A stretch of DNA of 64,000 nucleotides from Amycolatopsis sp. NBC_01488. Its GTDB lineage: Bacteria > Actinomycetota > Actinomycetes > Mycobacteriales > Pseudonocardiaceae. The notes beneath the pieces are model-generated. The model was not told the DNA's origin. It was given only the letters and a program-made list of their open reading frames with translations, and did no database searches. This document shows, piece by piece, positions 10,276 to 19,319 of this stretch. The first letter of the stretch is position 1. The number at the start of each line of letters is the position of its first letter. The stretch is from assembly GCF_036227105.1 (NCBI RefSeq), contig NZ_CP109434.1, positions 1,306,001-1,370,000 of the forward strand. Reading direction: 5' to 3'. The position numbers were made by a program, and so were the translations under genes.

Positions 10276-11682
10276 TCAGGCCACCGACCAGACGTACCCG
10301 TCCGGCCGGATGAGCACCCGCCGGCCATCCTCGGCCTCGTAAGCCGCGTACGCGTAGCCGCCGTCGTCGACCAGGTCCGCTCCCGTCGCGACGCTGCCGG
10401 CGGGCAGGATCCGGTACCCCGTCGTCGGCCCGTCGCCGAAGACCAGCTCCGTCGCGTGCGGGCCGGCGAACAGCTCGAACAGCCGGACGCGCTTGCCGTT
10501 CGCGTCGGCCAGCGGTGCGTCCGGGGCGCGGTCGCCGGGGCGCAGCGCGCCGGTGCCGGCCGGGGACAGCGGGCCGCCGCGGTAGCTGATGTCCAGCTGC
10601 TGGAAGTCCTCGCCGCGCTGGTGCGCGTCCTCGTCGCCGTCGACGTACTTCTGCATCAGCTCCGTCGAGATCCCGAGCACGCGCGCCGCGTTCGTCCGGC
10701 GCTCGGCCTCGTAGCTGTCGAGCAGCTCGGGTGAGCCGTCCGCGAGCTTCCAGCCCAGGTTGTAGCCGTCCTGGACGCCGGTGTTCAGGCCCTGGCCGCC
10801 GGTCGGCGGGTGGACGTGCGCCGCGTCGCCGGCCAGGAAGACCCGCCCGTCGCGGAACCGCGCCGCCAGCCGGACGTTCGGCCGCCACACCGTCGACCAG
10901 GCCAGGTCGGACAGCTCGACGGTGCCGCCGCCGAGGGCGTCCAGCCGGGCCTGGACCGCGGGCAGGGCGGTCTCGGCGTCCAGCTCGCCCTCGCCGAGCG
11001 GCGCGCCGAACTGGAACCACGGGGTGCCCGGCAGCGGGCTGAACATCATGCCGCTCATCGGGTCCTCCGGCGTCGCGAACCAGTGGCCGTACGCGCGGTC
11101 CAGGCCCTCGGCGTGGACGTCGCCGAGCAGCATCCGGATCGACTCGTCGGTGCTGCCCTCGAACGCGATCCCCAGCGCCTTGCGGACGAAGCTCTTGCCG
11201 CCGTCGGCGCCGACCAGGTACTCGGCGCGGACGGTCTCGCCCGTGCTCAGCCTGGCCGTGACGCCGTCGGCGTCCTGCTCGAAGCCGGTCAGCGCGGTGT
11301 CGAGCTCGACGTGGACGGCGAACTCGGCGAGCCGGTCGCGCAGGATGCCCTCGGTCTGCGACTGGCCGAGGAACCAGCCGGTCGGGTACGGCTTGTCCGG
11401 GGTCGGCTCGACCAGGTCGAACATCATCCGCTCGCCGACGACCTCGCCGCCGAGGTGGATCTGCATCGGCACCGGCGCGGCGCCCGCGGCCAGCACCGCG
11501 TCGAGGACGCCGAGGTCCTCGAAGACTTCCAGCGTGCGCGGCTGCAGGCCGTCGCCGCGCGAACCGGCGAAGAACGTCTCCGCCTTGTCGATGATCCGCA
11601 CCGCGACGTCGCGCCGCGCCAGCTCGATGGCCAGCGTCAGCCCGGTCGGTCCCGCCCCCGCGATCAGCACTCGGGTGTCCAT
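10276..11682 (-). CDS. FAD-dependent aromatic monooxygenase (PheA/TfdB class)
   Basis: 468 aa. The FAD fingerprint is 'IAGAGPTGLTLA' at the N-terminus, with a second motif 'GADGGKSFVRK' near residue 155 and the ribityl-binding 'GDAAHVHPPTGGQGLN' near residue 285. The last about 90 residues form the thioredoxin-like tail of this class. It should use NAD(P)H and O2 to hydroxylate an aromatic compound or drug; the substrate is unknown. It is divergent from a TetR gene over 80 nt containing two tandem palindromes, so induction by the substrate through that regulator is likely. A role in detoxifying a polyketide or rifamycin-like compound is only a possibility. Confidence 0.85.
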   Translation of the reverse strand: MDTRVLIAGAGPTGLTLAIELARRDVAVRIIDKAETFFAGSRGDGLQPRTLEVFEDLGVLDAVLAAGAAPVPMQIHLGGEVVGERMMFDLVEPTPDKPYPTGWFLGQSQTEGILRDRLAEFAVHVELDTALTGFEQDADGVTARLSTGETVRAEYLVGADGGKSFVRKALGIAFEGSTDESIRMLLGDVHAEGLDRAYGHWFATPEDPMSGMMFSPLPGTPWFQFGAPLGEGELDAETALPAVQARLDALGGGTVELSDLAWSTVWRPNVRLAARFRDGRVFLAGDAAHVHPPTGGQGLNTGVQDGYNLGWKLADGSPELLDSYEAERRTNAARVLGISTELMQKYVDGDEDAHQRGEDFQQLDISYRGGPLSPAGTGALRPGDRAPDAPLADANGKRVRLFELFAGPHATELVFGDGPTTGYRILPAGSVATGADLVDDGGYAYAAYEAEDGRRVLIRPDGYVWSVA

Positions 11683-11695
11683 GTCGTCCTCCCAG

Positions 11696-11724
11696 TGAAT
11701 TGAAATTCAGTGAATCTCGATTCA
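11696..11724. promoter_or_regulatory. tandem palindromic operator between monooxygenase and TetR genes
   Basis: There are two adjacent 14-bp perfect inverted repeats with 2-nt centres: TGAATT-GA-AATTCA at 11696-11709 and TGAATC-TC-GATTCA at 11711-11724, with centres 15 bp apart. They lie between the divergent starts at 11682 and 11763. The arrangement is typical of cooperative binding by two TetR dimers; the flanking TetR gene is the obvious candidate. Confidence 0.75.
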
Positions 11725-11762
11725 GAATGGCACTGCTAGCGTCCCGCGTCAAGGAGGTGGCG

Positions 11763-12374
11763 GTGAACCGCAAGGAGAAGGCCGCGGAGACCGAGACCGC
11801 GCTGAAGGCGGCGGCCCGGCGCGTGTTCGCGCGGAAGGGCTACCTGAACACGAAGATCACCGACATCACCGCCGAGGCGGGCCGGGCCGCGGGGTCGTTC
11901 TACAACCACTTCGCGAGCAAGGAAGAGCTGCTCGAAGCGCTCCTGGCCGACCTGGCGGCGGCCAACGACGAGAGCGCGCTGTCCGAGGGGCACCTGTCGG
12001 ACTTCAGCCACCCGGCGGCCGTGCGCTGGCACGTGGCCCAGTACTGGGACTTCTACAAGGAGCACGCGGCGACGATGCAGGCGCTGCGCCAGGCGGCGAT
12101 GGTCAACGACGCGTTCGCCCGGACGATGGCGAGCTTCGGCGCGACGCAGGCGGCGGACCTCCACGGCCACCTGGCGCACGTCACGGCGGCGGGCATGCGG
12201 CTGCCGGCGCGCACGGAGCTGTCGATCGCGATGATGTACCAGCTGGTGGACAGCTTCGCGCAGACGTGGCTGCTCGACCCGGCCCCGGCCGGGTGGACCC
12301 CGCCGACCGACGAAGAGGCGGTCGAGGCGCTCACCCGGTTCGTCTACCGGGGCTTCACGGGCCGGGACTACTAG
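11763..12374 (+). CDS. TetR-family repressor of the divergent monooxygenase
   Basis: 203 aa. The TetR HTH is at about residues 10-55 ('VFARKGYLNTKITDITAEAG', 'GSFYNHFASKEELLEA'). The C-terminal ligand domain is all-helical. GTG 11763 is chosen because a perfect AAGGAGG lies at 11751-11757; an earlier in-frame ATG would place the tandem operator inside the coding region. Divergence from the monooxygenase and the shared operator point to local autoregulation. The gene ends inside the 3' end of a second, convergent TetR gene (20-nt overlap). Confidence 0.85.
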   Translation: MNRKEKAAETETALKAAARRVFARKGYLNTKITDITAEAGRAAGSFYNHFASKEELLEALLADLAAANDESALSEGHLSDFSHPAAVRWHVAQYWDFYKEHAATMQALRQAAMVNDAFARTMASFGATQAADLHGHLAHVTAAGMRLPARTELSIAMMYQLVDSFAQTWLLDPAPAGWTPPTDEEAVEALTRFVYRGFTGRDY

Positions 12375-12990
12375 GGAGCGTCGGTGGCGCGCTCATCGCC
12401 GCCGCCAGGAACGTGATCGCCCAGCGCCGGGCCGGTTCGCCCGCCGCCGGGGACACGGGCTGCCCGTTGTAGACCTCGACGCGGTCCACGGCCGCCACGG
12501 CGAGGATGCCCCGGATCCGGAACCACAGCTCCGCCGCGGAAAGGCCGGGCAACGCGCGCCCGAAGGCCGCCAGGTAGCGATCGCGGACCGCGGCATCGGC
12601 CGACCCGGTCCAGGCGCGCATCTCCTCGGCCGGGTCGCCGATGATCCGCATGATCAGCCGGGACGTCCGGGCGCCGCCCTCGTCGCCGGCCAGCATCGCG
12701 TCGAACAACGGTCCCGCGAAGGCCTCGACCAGTTCGGCGACCGGCGGGTCCGGAGTCCGGGCGAGCAGCCGGTCGAGCCCGGCGGCCTGGGCGGCGATGA
12801 TGGGCTCGACCACGCGGCGGACGACCGCGGCCAAGAGCTCCGCCTTCGACCCGAAGTGGTATCCGATCGCGGCCAGGTTCGCGCCGGCGAGCTCGGTGAT
12901 CGCGCGGACCGAGGCGCCACGGAAACCGTGCTCGGCGAAAAGCTGTTCGGCCGCGTCGAGGAGCTGCGAGCGGGTGTCGGGTGGTGCCAC
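12355..12990 (-). CDS. TetR-family repressor (second)
   Basis: 211 aa. The HTH is at residues 6-52 ('LFAEHGFRGASVRAITELAG', 'IGYHFGSKAEL'), and the C-terminal domain resembles the CecR/DUF1956-type TetR group. GTG 12990 is preferred over GTG 12999 because TATAGT lies 7 nt upstream of it, a leaderless pattern, and overlaps the upstream GTG. It is divergent from a ketopantoate-reductase-like gene with about 50 nt between starts, in which ATACG (13001-13005) and CGTAT (13021-13025) form a loose inverted repeat. Control of that neighbour is plausible but not shown. Confidence 0.8.
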   Translation of the reverse strand: MAPPDTRSQLLDAAEQLFAEHGFRGASVRAITELAGANLAAIGYHFGSKAELLAAVVRRVVEPIIAAQAAGLDRLLARTPDPPVAELVEAFAGPLFDAMLAGDEGGARTSRLIMRIIGDPAEEMRAWTGSADAAVRDRYLAAFGRALPGLSAAELWFRIRGILAVAAVDRVEVYNGQPVSPAAGEPARRWAITFLAAAMSAPPTLPSSPGP

Positions 12991-13042
12991 GTGTGCCACT
13001 ATACGGGTGACTCAAACGAACGTATGAATGAACGGGGTTGCC

Positions 13043-13900
13043 ATGAAGCTGCTCGTGTACGGCGCCGGGGTCACCGGCAGCCTGTTCGCCGCCCGCATGC
13101 ACGAGGCCGGGCACGACGTCTCGCTCCTCGCCCGGGGCGAGCGCCTGGCCGCCCTGCGCCGGCACGACGTGCGGCTCGCCGAGGAGGACAGCCCGGACAT
13201 CAAGCGGGTAGGGGTGCCGGTGGTCGAGCACCCGGCCGGCGGGTACGACCTGATCGCCGTCTTCGTCCGCGCCCAGCAGATCGACGCCGTGCTGAAGTCA
13301 CTCGCCGACGTCGAAGGCGACGTGCTGTTCCTGTTCAACTGGGCGGCCGGTGCGGAGCCGCTGGGCGCGGTGATCGGCCACGAGCGCGTGCTGCTCGGCT
13401 TTCCCACGGACGGCGGCACGATGGACGGCGACGTGGTCCGCTACCGCGCGACCAGCCACCTGACCCGCCTGGTCGCGATGCCGATCGGCGAACCCGACGG
13501 CGGGATCACCCCGCGCCTGGACCGGATCGTGCGGGCGTTGCGGAGCGCCGGGATCAACGCCAAGGCCAAGCCGCGGATGGACGCCTGGCTCAAGACGCAC
13601 GCCGCGTTCGAGGTGCCGCTCGGGCAGGCGGTGGCGGCGGCCGGCGGTCCGGTGGCGCTGGCCGGCGATCCGGACGCGGTCCGCGGCATGCTCCGCCTCA
13701 TGCGGCGGAACCTGGGCGCCCTGTCGACGCCGCCGGTCCCGCGCGGGTTCGCCGCGTTGCGGACGCTGCCGGAAGGACTGCTCGTGGCCGTGTTGCGCCG
13801 CTTCTTGCGGGGCCCGACGGCCGTGCACAGCGGGCTCAGCGACACTTCGCCCGCGGCGGCGGCCGAACTGGCGCGGCTGGCCGAGCAGATCCGTGCCTAG
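13043..13900 (+). CDS. ketopantoate reductase (PanE/ApbA) family oxidoreductase
   Basis: 285 aa. The N-terminal Rossmann motif is 'VYGAGVTGSLFAARM', then 'SLLARG', and the C-terminal ApbA helical domain has 'KTHAAFEVPLGQAV' near residue 190. Family members reduce 2-dehydropantoate with NADPH, but many divergent copies are not the true PanE; the N/K/E active-site set is not clearly conserved here. ATG 13043 puts the Rossmann strand at residue 2 and is preferred over 13028. Divergence from a TetR gene suggests an inducible accessory enzyme rather than the housekeeping pantothenate enzyme. Confidence 0.7.
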   Translation: MKLLVYGAGVTGSLFAARMHEAGHDVSLLARGERLAALRRHDVRLAEEDSPDIKRVGVPVVEHPAGGYDLIAVFVRAQQIDAVLKSLADVEGDVLFLFNWAAGAEPLGAVIGHERVLLGFPTDGGTMDGDVVRYRATSHLTRLVAMPIGEPDGGITPRLDRIVRALRSAGINAKAKPRMDAWLKTHAAFEVPLGQAVAAAGGPVALAGDPDAVRGMLRLMRRNLGALSTPPVPRGFAALRTLPEGLLVAVLRRFLRGPTAVHSGLSDTSPAAAAELARLAEQIRA

Positions 13901-13918
13901 CCGCGCACCCGCGGCGGA

Positions 13919-15010
13919 CTACTCGCTCAGGCGCTCCACGGCGGCGTCGACGCGCTCGTCGGTCGCGGTCAGCGCGACGCGGACGTGGTTGGCGCCCTTC
14001 GGCCCGTAGAACGTCCCCGGCGCCACCAAGATCCCGCGGTCGGCGAGCCAGGCGACCGTCGCGCGGGCGTCCTCGTCGCGAGTCGCCCACAGGTACAGGC
14101 CGGCCTCGGAGTGGTCGATGCGGAACCCGTTGTCCTGCAACGCCTTCCGCAGTGACAGCCGACGCCGCGCATAGCGCTCGCGCTGGGCGGAAAGGGCCTC
14201 GTCATCGGTCAGGGCGGCGACCATCGCCTCCTGGACCGGGCGCGGCACGATCATGCCCGCGTGCTTGCGGACGTCGAGCAGCTGCTTGATCAGCCGCGGG
14301 TCACCGGTCAGGAAGCCGGCGCGGTAGCTGGCCAGGTTCGCCGACTTGGACAGCGAGTGCACGGCGATCAGGCCGTCCGTGCGGCCGTCGCAGACGTCCG
14401 GGTGCAGGATCGACAGCGGTTCGGTGTCCCAGCCGAGCGCCAGGTAGCACTCGTCCGACACCACCACGACGTCGCGCTCGCGGGCCCACTCGACGACCTT
14501 GCGCAGATGCTCGACCGGCAGCACCTTGCCGGTCGGGTTGGACGGCGAGTTCAGCCAGATCATCGCCGGCTTCTGCGGGCCCAGCGCGACCGTGCTGTCG
14601 GCACGCAGGATCGACGCGCCCGCCAGCAGCGCTCCGACCTCGTAGGTCGGGTAGGCCAGCTCCGGGATGACCACGACGTCGCCGGGACCGAAGCCGAGCA
14701 GCCGCGGCAGCCAGGCGACGGCCTCCTTCGACCCGATCGTCGGCAGCACGGCGTCCGGCTCGATGCCGGTGACGCCGTGCCGGCGGCCGAGGGCGGCGAT
14801 GGCCGCCGCGCGCAGGGCCGGGATGCCGTGCGTGGTCGGGTAGCCCGGGATCTCCGACACCGACGCGAGCGCGTCGCGGATGCCGGCCGGGACCGGGTCG
14901 ACCGGCGTGCCGATGGAGAGGTCGACCACCCCGCCGGGGTGCGCGCTCGCCGTGGCCTTGACCTCGGCGAGCGAATCCCAGGGGAAGTCGGGCAGCGCGA
15001 CGCGGCTCAT
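13919..15010 (-). CDS. dapC: succinyldiaminopimelate transaminase
   Basis: 363 aa, class I/II PLP aminotransferase. Visible motifs are 'SKEAVAWLP', 'NSPSNPTGKVL' (substrate and cofactor loop), 'VSDECY', and the PLP lysine in 'SLSKSANLASYRAGF'. The short 'DLSIGTPVDPVP' N-terminus matches actinobacterial DapC, which makes N-succinyl-LL-DAP precursor from the succinyl-keto acid and glutamate. It overlaps the upstream ferredoxin gene by ATGA (15007-15010), the usual fdxA-dapC pair of actinomycetes. With dapD and dapE it forms the succinylase route. Confidence 0.88.
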   Translation of the reverse strand: MSRVALPDFPWDSLAEVKATASAHPGGVVDLSIGTPVDPVPAGIRDALASVSEIPGYPTTHGIPALRAAAIAALGRRHGVTGIEPDAVLPTIGSKEAVAWLPRLLGFGPGDVVVIPELAYPTYEVGALLAGASILRADSTVALGPQKPAMIWLNSPSNPTGKVLPVEHLRKVVEWARERDVVVVSDECYLALGWDTEPLSILHPDVCDGRTDGLIAVHSLSKSANLASYRAGFLTGDPRLIKQLLDVRKHAGMIVPRPVQEAMVAALTDDEALSAQRERYARRRLSLRKALQDNGFRIDHSEAGLYLWATRDEDARATVAWLADRGILVAPGTFYGPKGANHVRVALTATDERVDAAVERLSE

Positions 15011-15327
15011 TCGCCCTGCGGCGGCAGCGCCTTGATGAACGCCGGGTCGTGCGCGGTCTTGCCCACCTTGGAGGCGCCGCCGGGCGAGCCCAGCTCGTCG
15101 AAGAAGTCGACGTTGGCCTTGGTGTAGTCCGACCAGTTGTCCGGGACGTCGTCCTCGTAGTAGATCGCCTCGACCGGGCAGACCGGCTCGCAGGCGCCGC
15201 AGTCGACGCACTCGTCCGGGTGGATGTACAGCATCCGCTCGCCCTCGTAGATGCAGTCCACGGGGCACTCGTCGATACACGCCTTGTCGAGCACGTCGAC
15301 GCAGGGCTCGGCGATCACGTAGGTCAC
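15007..15327 (-). CDS. fdxA: 7Fe-8S type ferredoxin
   Basis: 106 aa. The first half holds the cysteines for two clusters: 'CVDVLDKACIDECPVDC' and 'CVDCGACEPVCPVEAI'. The 'P' after the last Cys of each set and the irregular first CxxxxxxC spacing match actinobacterial 7Fe ferredoxins with [3Fe-4S] and [4Fe-4S] centres. The acidic C-terminal tail (residues 60-106) is typical. It is an electron carrier for unknown partners. Start ATG 15327. Its stop overlaps the dapC start, indicating co-transcription. Confidence 0.9.
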   Translation of the reverse strand: MTYVIAEPCVDVLDKACIDECPVDCIYEGERMLYIHPDECVDCGACEPVCPVEAIYYEDDVPDNWSDYTKANVDFFDELGSPGGASKVGKTAHDPAFIKALPPQGE

Positions 15328-15440
15328 TGCGCACTCCTGCTTTTCTCTGCAAACAGCCAGTCGTGGCCGACACTACGCGGTTCGGCCACCCGATCGGTTG
15401 GTGAGGCAAGCCTTAGCCATACCCGGGGTATGGCGCGTGC

Positions 15441-15623
15441 TCACCGCTCCCGGCGGCGCGGGGGCGGGGTGGCCCGGGCGTCGCCGGTGATGACGAACCG
15501 CGGCTTGGGCGCCTCGTCTGCGTCGCTTTCGGGCTTCTTCTCCCCCACGGCGCGGTTGAACCCCTCGGAGATCTCGTCGACGAGCTTCTCGCTGTGCCGC
15601 TCGTCCTTGCGCTGGATGCCCAC
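15441..15623 (-). CDS. small conserved-looking basic/acidic protein
   Basis: 60 aa. It begins 'MGIQRKDERHSEKLVDEI', continues with charged helix and ends in a proline/arginine-rich tail. GTG 15623 is chosen over GTG 15629 because GAGGAGG (about 15630-15636) sits at a workable 6-7 nt from 15623 but touches 15629. It has no recognised domain. It lies between the ferredoxin and a divergent GNAT gene and is transcribed alone or with the former. Confidence 0.55.
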   Translation of the reverse strand: MGIQRKDERHSEKLVDEISEGFNRAVGEKKPESDADEAPKPRFVITGDARATPPPRRRER

Positions 15624-15681
15624 GGCCACCTCCTCGGGAAATCCGCTCCGCGACTTTCACGGCCTTGGGGACAATCTAGCG

Positions 15682-16434
15682 GTGAACACCCCCGAAACGC
15701 TCGAAATCGCCTGCAGCAGAGCATGGCCGCCGCTGGTCGAGGAACCCTTGGGAAACTGGCGGCTGCGCTGGGCCGGCGGCTTCACCGGACGCGCGAACAG
15801 CGTGCTCGCGGTGGGCGACGCCGGTCGCCCGGTGGCCGAGGCGCTGCGCGCGGTGTGTGACTTCGCCCACGATCGGGGGATCGCGCCGATGGCGCAGGTG
15901 GTCCGGGACAGCCCGAACGAGCGCGCGATCGCCGCCGCGGGCTGGGTCGAGGCGAAGGGCCACCGCCGCGGCCACGAGGTCGTCGTGCTCACTGCCCCGC
16001 TCGTCACCGCGCCGCCGGTCCCGGGTGTCGTCGTGCACGACCGGCCGACGCCCGGCTGGTGGGAGCTGACGCTCGCCGCCGGGGAGGACACCCCGGCCGC
16101 GCGGCGGGTGCTGACCGGCGGGACGGTCGGCTACGGTGTCGCGACGCTCGACGGCGGCACCGCCGGCGTCGTCCGCGGCGCCCTGGTCGACGGCTGGCTG
16201 CACGTCGGCCGCCTGGAGGTCGACCCGGCGTTCCGGCGCCGCGGGCTCGCGTCGGCGCTGATGAACACCCTGCACACGTGGGGTGCGGAACAGGGAGCCC
16301 GCCGCGCGGTGTTGGAGGTCGCGGAGGCCAATTCGGGCGCGCTCGCGCTCTACGCGGGGCTCGGCTACGCCCCGCACCACAGATACCGGTACTGGGTGCC
16401 CGCACCCGGCTCGTGCGAGGATTCGACGTCGTGA
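15682..16434 (+). CDS. GNAT-family N-acetyltransferase
   Basis: 250 aa. The C-terminal half is a clear GNAT domain: 'LHVGRLEVDPAFRRRGLASALM' holds the R/Q-x-x-G-x-A acetyl-CoA loop near residue 185, followed by 'EVAEANSGALALYAGLGY'. The N-terminal half resembles a degenerate GNAT fold. The acceptor is unknown. GTG 15682 is selected as the first good start after the divergent small gene. Its TGA overlaps the fbiA start (GTGA), so it heads the fbiA-fbiB-NUDIX transcription unit. Confidence 0.8.
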   Translation: MNTPETLEIACSRAWPPLVEEPLGNWRLRWAGGFTGRANSVLAVGDAGRPVAEALRAVCDFAHDRGIAPMAQVVRDSPNERAIAAAGWVEAKGHRRGHEVVVLTAPLVTAPPVPGVVVHDRPTPGWWELTLAAGEDTPAARRVLTGGTVGYGVATLDGGTAGVVRGALVDGWLHVGRLEVDPAFRRRGLASALMNTLHTWGAEQGARRAVLEVAEANSGALALYAGLGYAPHHRYRYWVPAPGSCEDSTS

Positions 16435-17420
16435 AGATCGTGGTAGTGGTCGGCGGAGTGGGCGGGGCCCGCTTCCTGCTGGGTGTCAAGGCGGCCTTGG
16501 GCATGGCCGCCGAAGGGAGTTCCGACTCGCCGCATGAGGTGACGGCGCTGGTCAACACCGGCGACGACGTCTGGATGCACGGGCTGCGGATCTGCCCGGA
16601 CCTGGACACCTGCATGTACACCCTCGGCGGCGGGATCGACAAGGATCGCGGCTGGGGGCACTCGGGCGAGACCTGGGTCGTCAAGGAGGAGCTGGCGGCC
16701 TACGGCGCCGAGCCGAGCTGGTTCGGCCTCGGCGACAAGGACATCGCCACCCACCTGATCCGGTCGCGGATGCTGCGCGCGGGCTACCCGCTCTCGGCCG
16801 TGACCGAAGCCCTGTGCGACCGCTGGCAGCCCGGCGTCCGGCTGCTGCCGATGTCGGACGACCGCGTCGAGACCCACGTCGTCATCGACGACCCGGAGGA
16901 GGACGGCCAGCAGAAGGCCGTGCACTTCCAGGAGTGGTGGGTGCGCTACCGCGCCGAGCCGAAGGCGCACTCGATCGTCGCGGTCGGCGCCGACGAGGCC
17001 AAGCCCGCGCCGGGCGTGCTCGACGCCATCTCCGGGGCCGACGCCGTGCTGTTCGCGCCGTCGAACCCGGTGGTTTCGGTGGGCACGGTGCTGGGCGTGC
17101 CGGGGGTCCGGGACGCGCTGCGCAGCGGCAAATCCCACGTCGTGGGGGTGTCGCCGATCATCGGTGGCAAGGCGCTGCGCGGGATGGCCGACGCGTGCCT
17201 GACCGCGATCGGCGTCGAGACGTCGGCCGAGGCGGTGGGCCGGCACTATGGCTCGCGCAAGGACGGCGGCGTGCTCGACGGCTGGCTGATCGCCGAAGGC
17301 GAGACGGCGGACGTGCCGGGCGTGACCGTCCGCGACGTCCCGCTGCTGATGTCCGATGTGGACGCGACCGCGGCGATGGCCCGCGCGGCGCTCGACCTGG
17401 CGGGAGCCCCTGTTGACTGA
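16431..17420 (+). CDS. fbiA: 2-phospho-L-lactate transferase (F420 biosynthesis)
   Basis: 329 aa, CofD/FbiA family. It begins with the phosphate-binding '[14 protein letters not shown]'; other family landmarks are '[19 protein letters not shown]', '[10 protein letters not shown]' and '[12 protein letters not shown]'. FbiA joins the phosphoenolpyruvyl/lactyl moiety to Fo to give dehydro-F420-0. It overlaps the GNAT gene upstream (GTGA) and fbiB downstream, so the three are translationally linked. A GTCCGATGTGGAC copy of the window-wide 13-mer lies at 17351-17363. Confidence 0.93.
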   Translation: MKIVVVVGGVGGARFLLGVKAALGMAAEGSSDSPHEVTALVNTGDDVWMHGLRICPDLDTCMYTLGGGIDKDRGWGHSGETWVVKEELAAYGAEPSWFGLGDKDIATHLIRSRMLRAGYPLSAVTEALCDRWQPGVRLLPMSDDRVETHVVIDDPEEDGQQKAVHFQEWWVRYRAEPKAHSIVAVGADEAKPAPGVLDAISGADAVLFAPSNPVVSVGTVLGVPGVRDALRSGKSHVVGVSPIIGGKALRGMADACLTAIGVETSAEAVGRHYGSRKDGGVLDGWLIAEGETADVPGVTVRDVPLLMSDVDATAAMARAALDLAGAPVD

Positions 17421-18750
17421 CCACGCTTCGCCGAAGCTGGAGATCCTGCCCGTCCCCGGGCTGCCGGAGTTCCGCCCCGGCGACGACCTGACCGGCGCGA
17501 TCGTCAAGGCCGCGCCCTGGCTGCGGTCCGGTGACGTCCTCGTCGTGACCAGCAAGATCGTCTCGAAGGTCGAGGGCAGGCTCGTCAAGGTGCCCGCCGA
17601 CCCCGAGGTCCGCGACGCCGAGCGCCGGAAGCTCATCGAGCAGGAGGGCATCCGGGTGGTCGCGCGGATCGCGCGCACGGTGATCACGCAGAACCACCTG
17701 GGGATCGTGCAGGCGGCGTCGGGCATCGACGCGTCGAACGTCCGGGGCGACGAGGTCGCGCTGCTGCCTGCGGACCCGGACGCGTCGGCACTGGCCCTGC
17801 GCAACGGGCTGCGCGAACGGCTCGGCGTCGAAGTCGCGGTGGTCGTCACGGACACGATGGGCCGCGCGTGGCGGGTCGGGCAGACCGACGCCGCGATCGG
17901 GTCGTCCGGGCTACGCGTGCTGCACGCCTACCGCGGCGAGGTGGACGGGCAGGGCAACGAGCTGGCCGTCACCGAGGTCGCGATCGCCGACGAGCTGGCC
18001 GCGGCCGCCGACCTGGTCAAGGGCAAGCTCGGCGGGACGCCGGTCGCCGTCGTCCGCGGGCTCTTCCTGGAGGACGACGGTTCGACCGCCCGGGACCTCG
18101 TCCGCCCGCTCGACGAAGACCTCTTCCGGCTGGGCACCAAGGAGGCCATCGAACAGGGGCGGCGCGCGGCCGTGCCGTCCCGGCGCTCGGTGCGGCAGTT
18201 CTCGGACGAGCCGGTGGACCCGGCCGCGATGCGCCGGGCCGTGGCGTCCGCGCTGACCGCGCCCGCGCCGCACCACACGCACCCGGTGCGGTTCGTCTGG
18301 CTGCGCGACAGCGGCCTGCGGCACAAGCTGCTCGACGCGATGCGCGAGTCGTGGCGGGCCGACCTGTCGGGGGACGAGTTCACCCCGGAGCAGATCGCGA
18401 AGCGGCTCAGCCGCGGCGACATCCTTTACCGCGCCCCGGAAGTCGTCATCCCGTTCCTGGTCCCCGACGGCGCGCACACCTACCGCGACGAGCGCCGCAA
18501 CGACTGCGAGAAGACGATGTTCACCGTCGCCGGCGGCGCCGCGGTGCAGGGCCTGCTGGTCTCGCTGGCCGCCGAAGGGCTCGGTTCGTGCTGGATCGGG
18601 TCGACGATCTTCGCCGCGGACGTCGTCCGGGACGTCCTGGGCCTCGGCGAGCGCTGGCAGCCGCTCGGCTCGGTCGCGATCGGCGTCCCGCTCGACGATC
18701 CCGGCCCACGCGGGCCGATCACCCCCGGAGAAGGGCTGCTGGAGCTGTGA
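17413..18750 (+). CDS. fbiB: bifunctional F420:gamma-glutamyl ligase / FMN reductase domain protein
   Basis: 445 aa. The N-terminal domain (about 1-240) is the CofE-type F420-0:L-glutamate ligase ('[13 protein letters not shown]', '[19 protein letters not shown]'). The C-terminal domain (about 250-440) is a nitroreductase fold ('[13 protein letters not shown]', '[12 protein letters not shown]') that in mycobacterial FbiB reduces dehydro-F420-0. This fused form is diagnostic for actinomycetes. The likely start is TTG 17413, eight bases inside fbiA; CTG 17410 is an alternative. The stop overlaps the NUDIX start. Confidence 0.93.
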   Translation: MTDHASPKLEILPVPGLPEFRPGDDLTGAIVKAAPWLRSGDVLVVTSKIVSKVEGRLVKVPADPEVRDAERRKLIEQEGIRVVARIARTVITQNHLGIVQAASGIDASNVRGDEVALLPADPDASALALRNGLRERLGVEVAVVVTDTMGRAWRVGQTDAAIGSSGLRVLHAYRGEVDGQGNELAVTEVAIADELAAAADLVKGKLGGTPVAVVRGLFLEDDGSTARDLVRPLDEDLFRLGTKEAIEQGRRAAVPSRRSVRQFSDEPVDPAAMRRAVASALTAPAPHHTHPVRFVWLRDSGLRHKLLDAMRESWRADLSGDEFTPEQIAKRLSRGDILYRAPEVVIPFLVPDGAHTYRDERRNDCEKTMFTVAGGAAVQGLLVSLAAEGLGSCWIGSTIFAADVVRDVLGLGERWQPLGSVAIGVPLDDPGPRGPITPGEGLLEL

Positions 18751-19292
18751 ACCTGCACGCGGACGCCGTCACGACGCTGGGTTCGTGGCGGCCTGCGCTC
18801 GCTTCCCAGGAGTCGTTGCGGCAGGCGTTCCTCGGGTTCCTCGCCGCGCGAGAGGACTCGTGTCAGCGTTCGTGCGCCGCCGGGCACCTCACGGCGTCGG
18901 CGGTGCTCCTCGACCACACCGGGACGCGGGTCCTGCTGACGCTGCACCCGCGCGTCGACCGGTGGCTGCAGCTGGGCGGGCACTGCGAGCCCTCCGACGG
19001 CACGCTGGCCGGGGCCGCGCTGCGGGAGGCCACCGAGGAGTCCGGCATCTCCGGGCTGCGGATCGGCGACGCGCCGGTGCACCTGGACGTCCACCCGATC
19101 ACGTGCTCCCTCGGCGTGCCGACGCGGCACTTCGACGTCCGGTACGCGGTGCACGCGCCGCCGGGTGCGGAACCGGTGCGCAGCGACGAGTCCGACGACC
19201 TGCGCTGGTGGCCGGCGAACGCGCTCCCGGCGGGGTCCGAAGATCTCGCCGATCTGGTGAAAGCGGCCGTTCCGGCCGGTGCCGGGCACTAG
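18747..19292 (+). CDS. NUDIX hydrolase
   Basis: 181 aa. The Nudix box is '[19 protein letters not shown]' continuing into 'TEESG' at about residues 75-98, the variant box with one extra residue common in actinomycete NUDIX proteins. It should hydrolyse a nucleoside-diphosphate-linked compound with Mg2+. It overlaps fbiB by GTGA and is probably part of that operon, as NUDIX genes often follow fbiB; whether it acts on an F420 intermediate is not known. Confidence 0.85.
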   Translation: MNLHADAVTTLGSWRPALASQESLRQAFLGFLAAREDSCQRSCAAGHLTASAVLLDHTGTRVLLTLHPRVDRWLQLGGHCEPSDGTLAGAALREATEESGISGLRIGDAPVHLDVHPITCSLGVPTRHFDVRYAVHAPPGAEPVRSDESDDLRWWPANALPAGSEDLADLVKAAVPAGAGH

Positions 19293-19319
19293 CCTGGGGT
19301 GTGGACAGGGAGGGACCAC

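Noticed and set aside
13001..13025. ATACG-N15-CGTAT as a firm TetR operator
   Set aside because: The arms are only 5 bp with a long spacer; it is recorded with the gene but is too weak to call as a site.
18979..19060. NUDIX box thought to be defective because of an extra residue before the REATEE segment
   Set aside because: This spacing is a common variant in actinomycete NUDIX proteins and all catalytic acidic residues are present.
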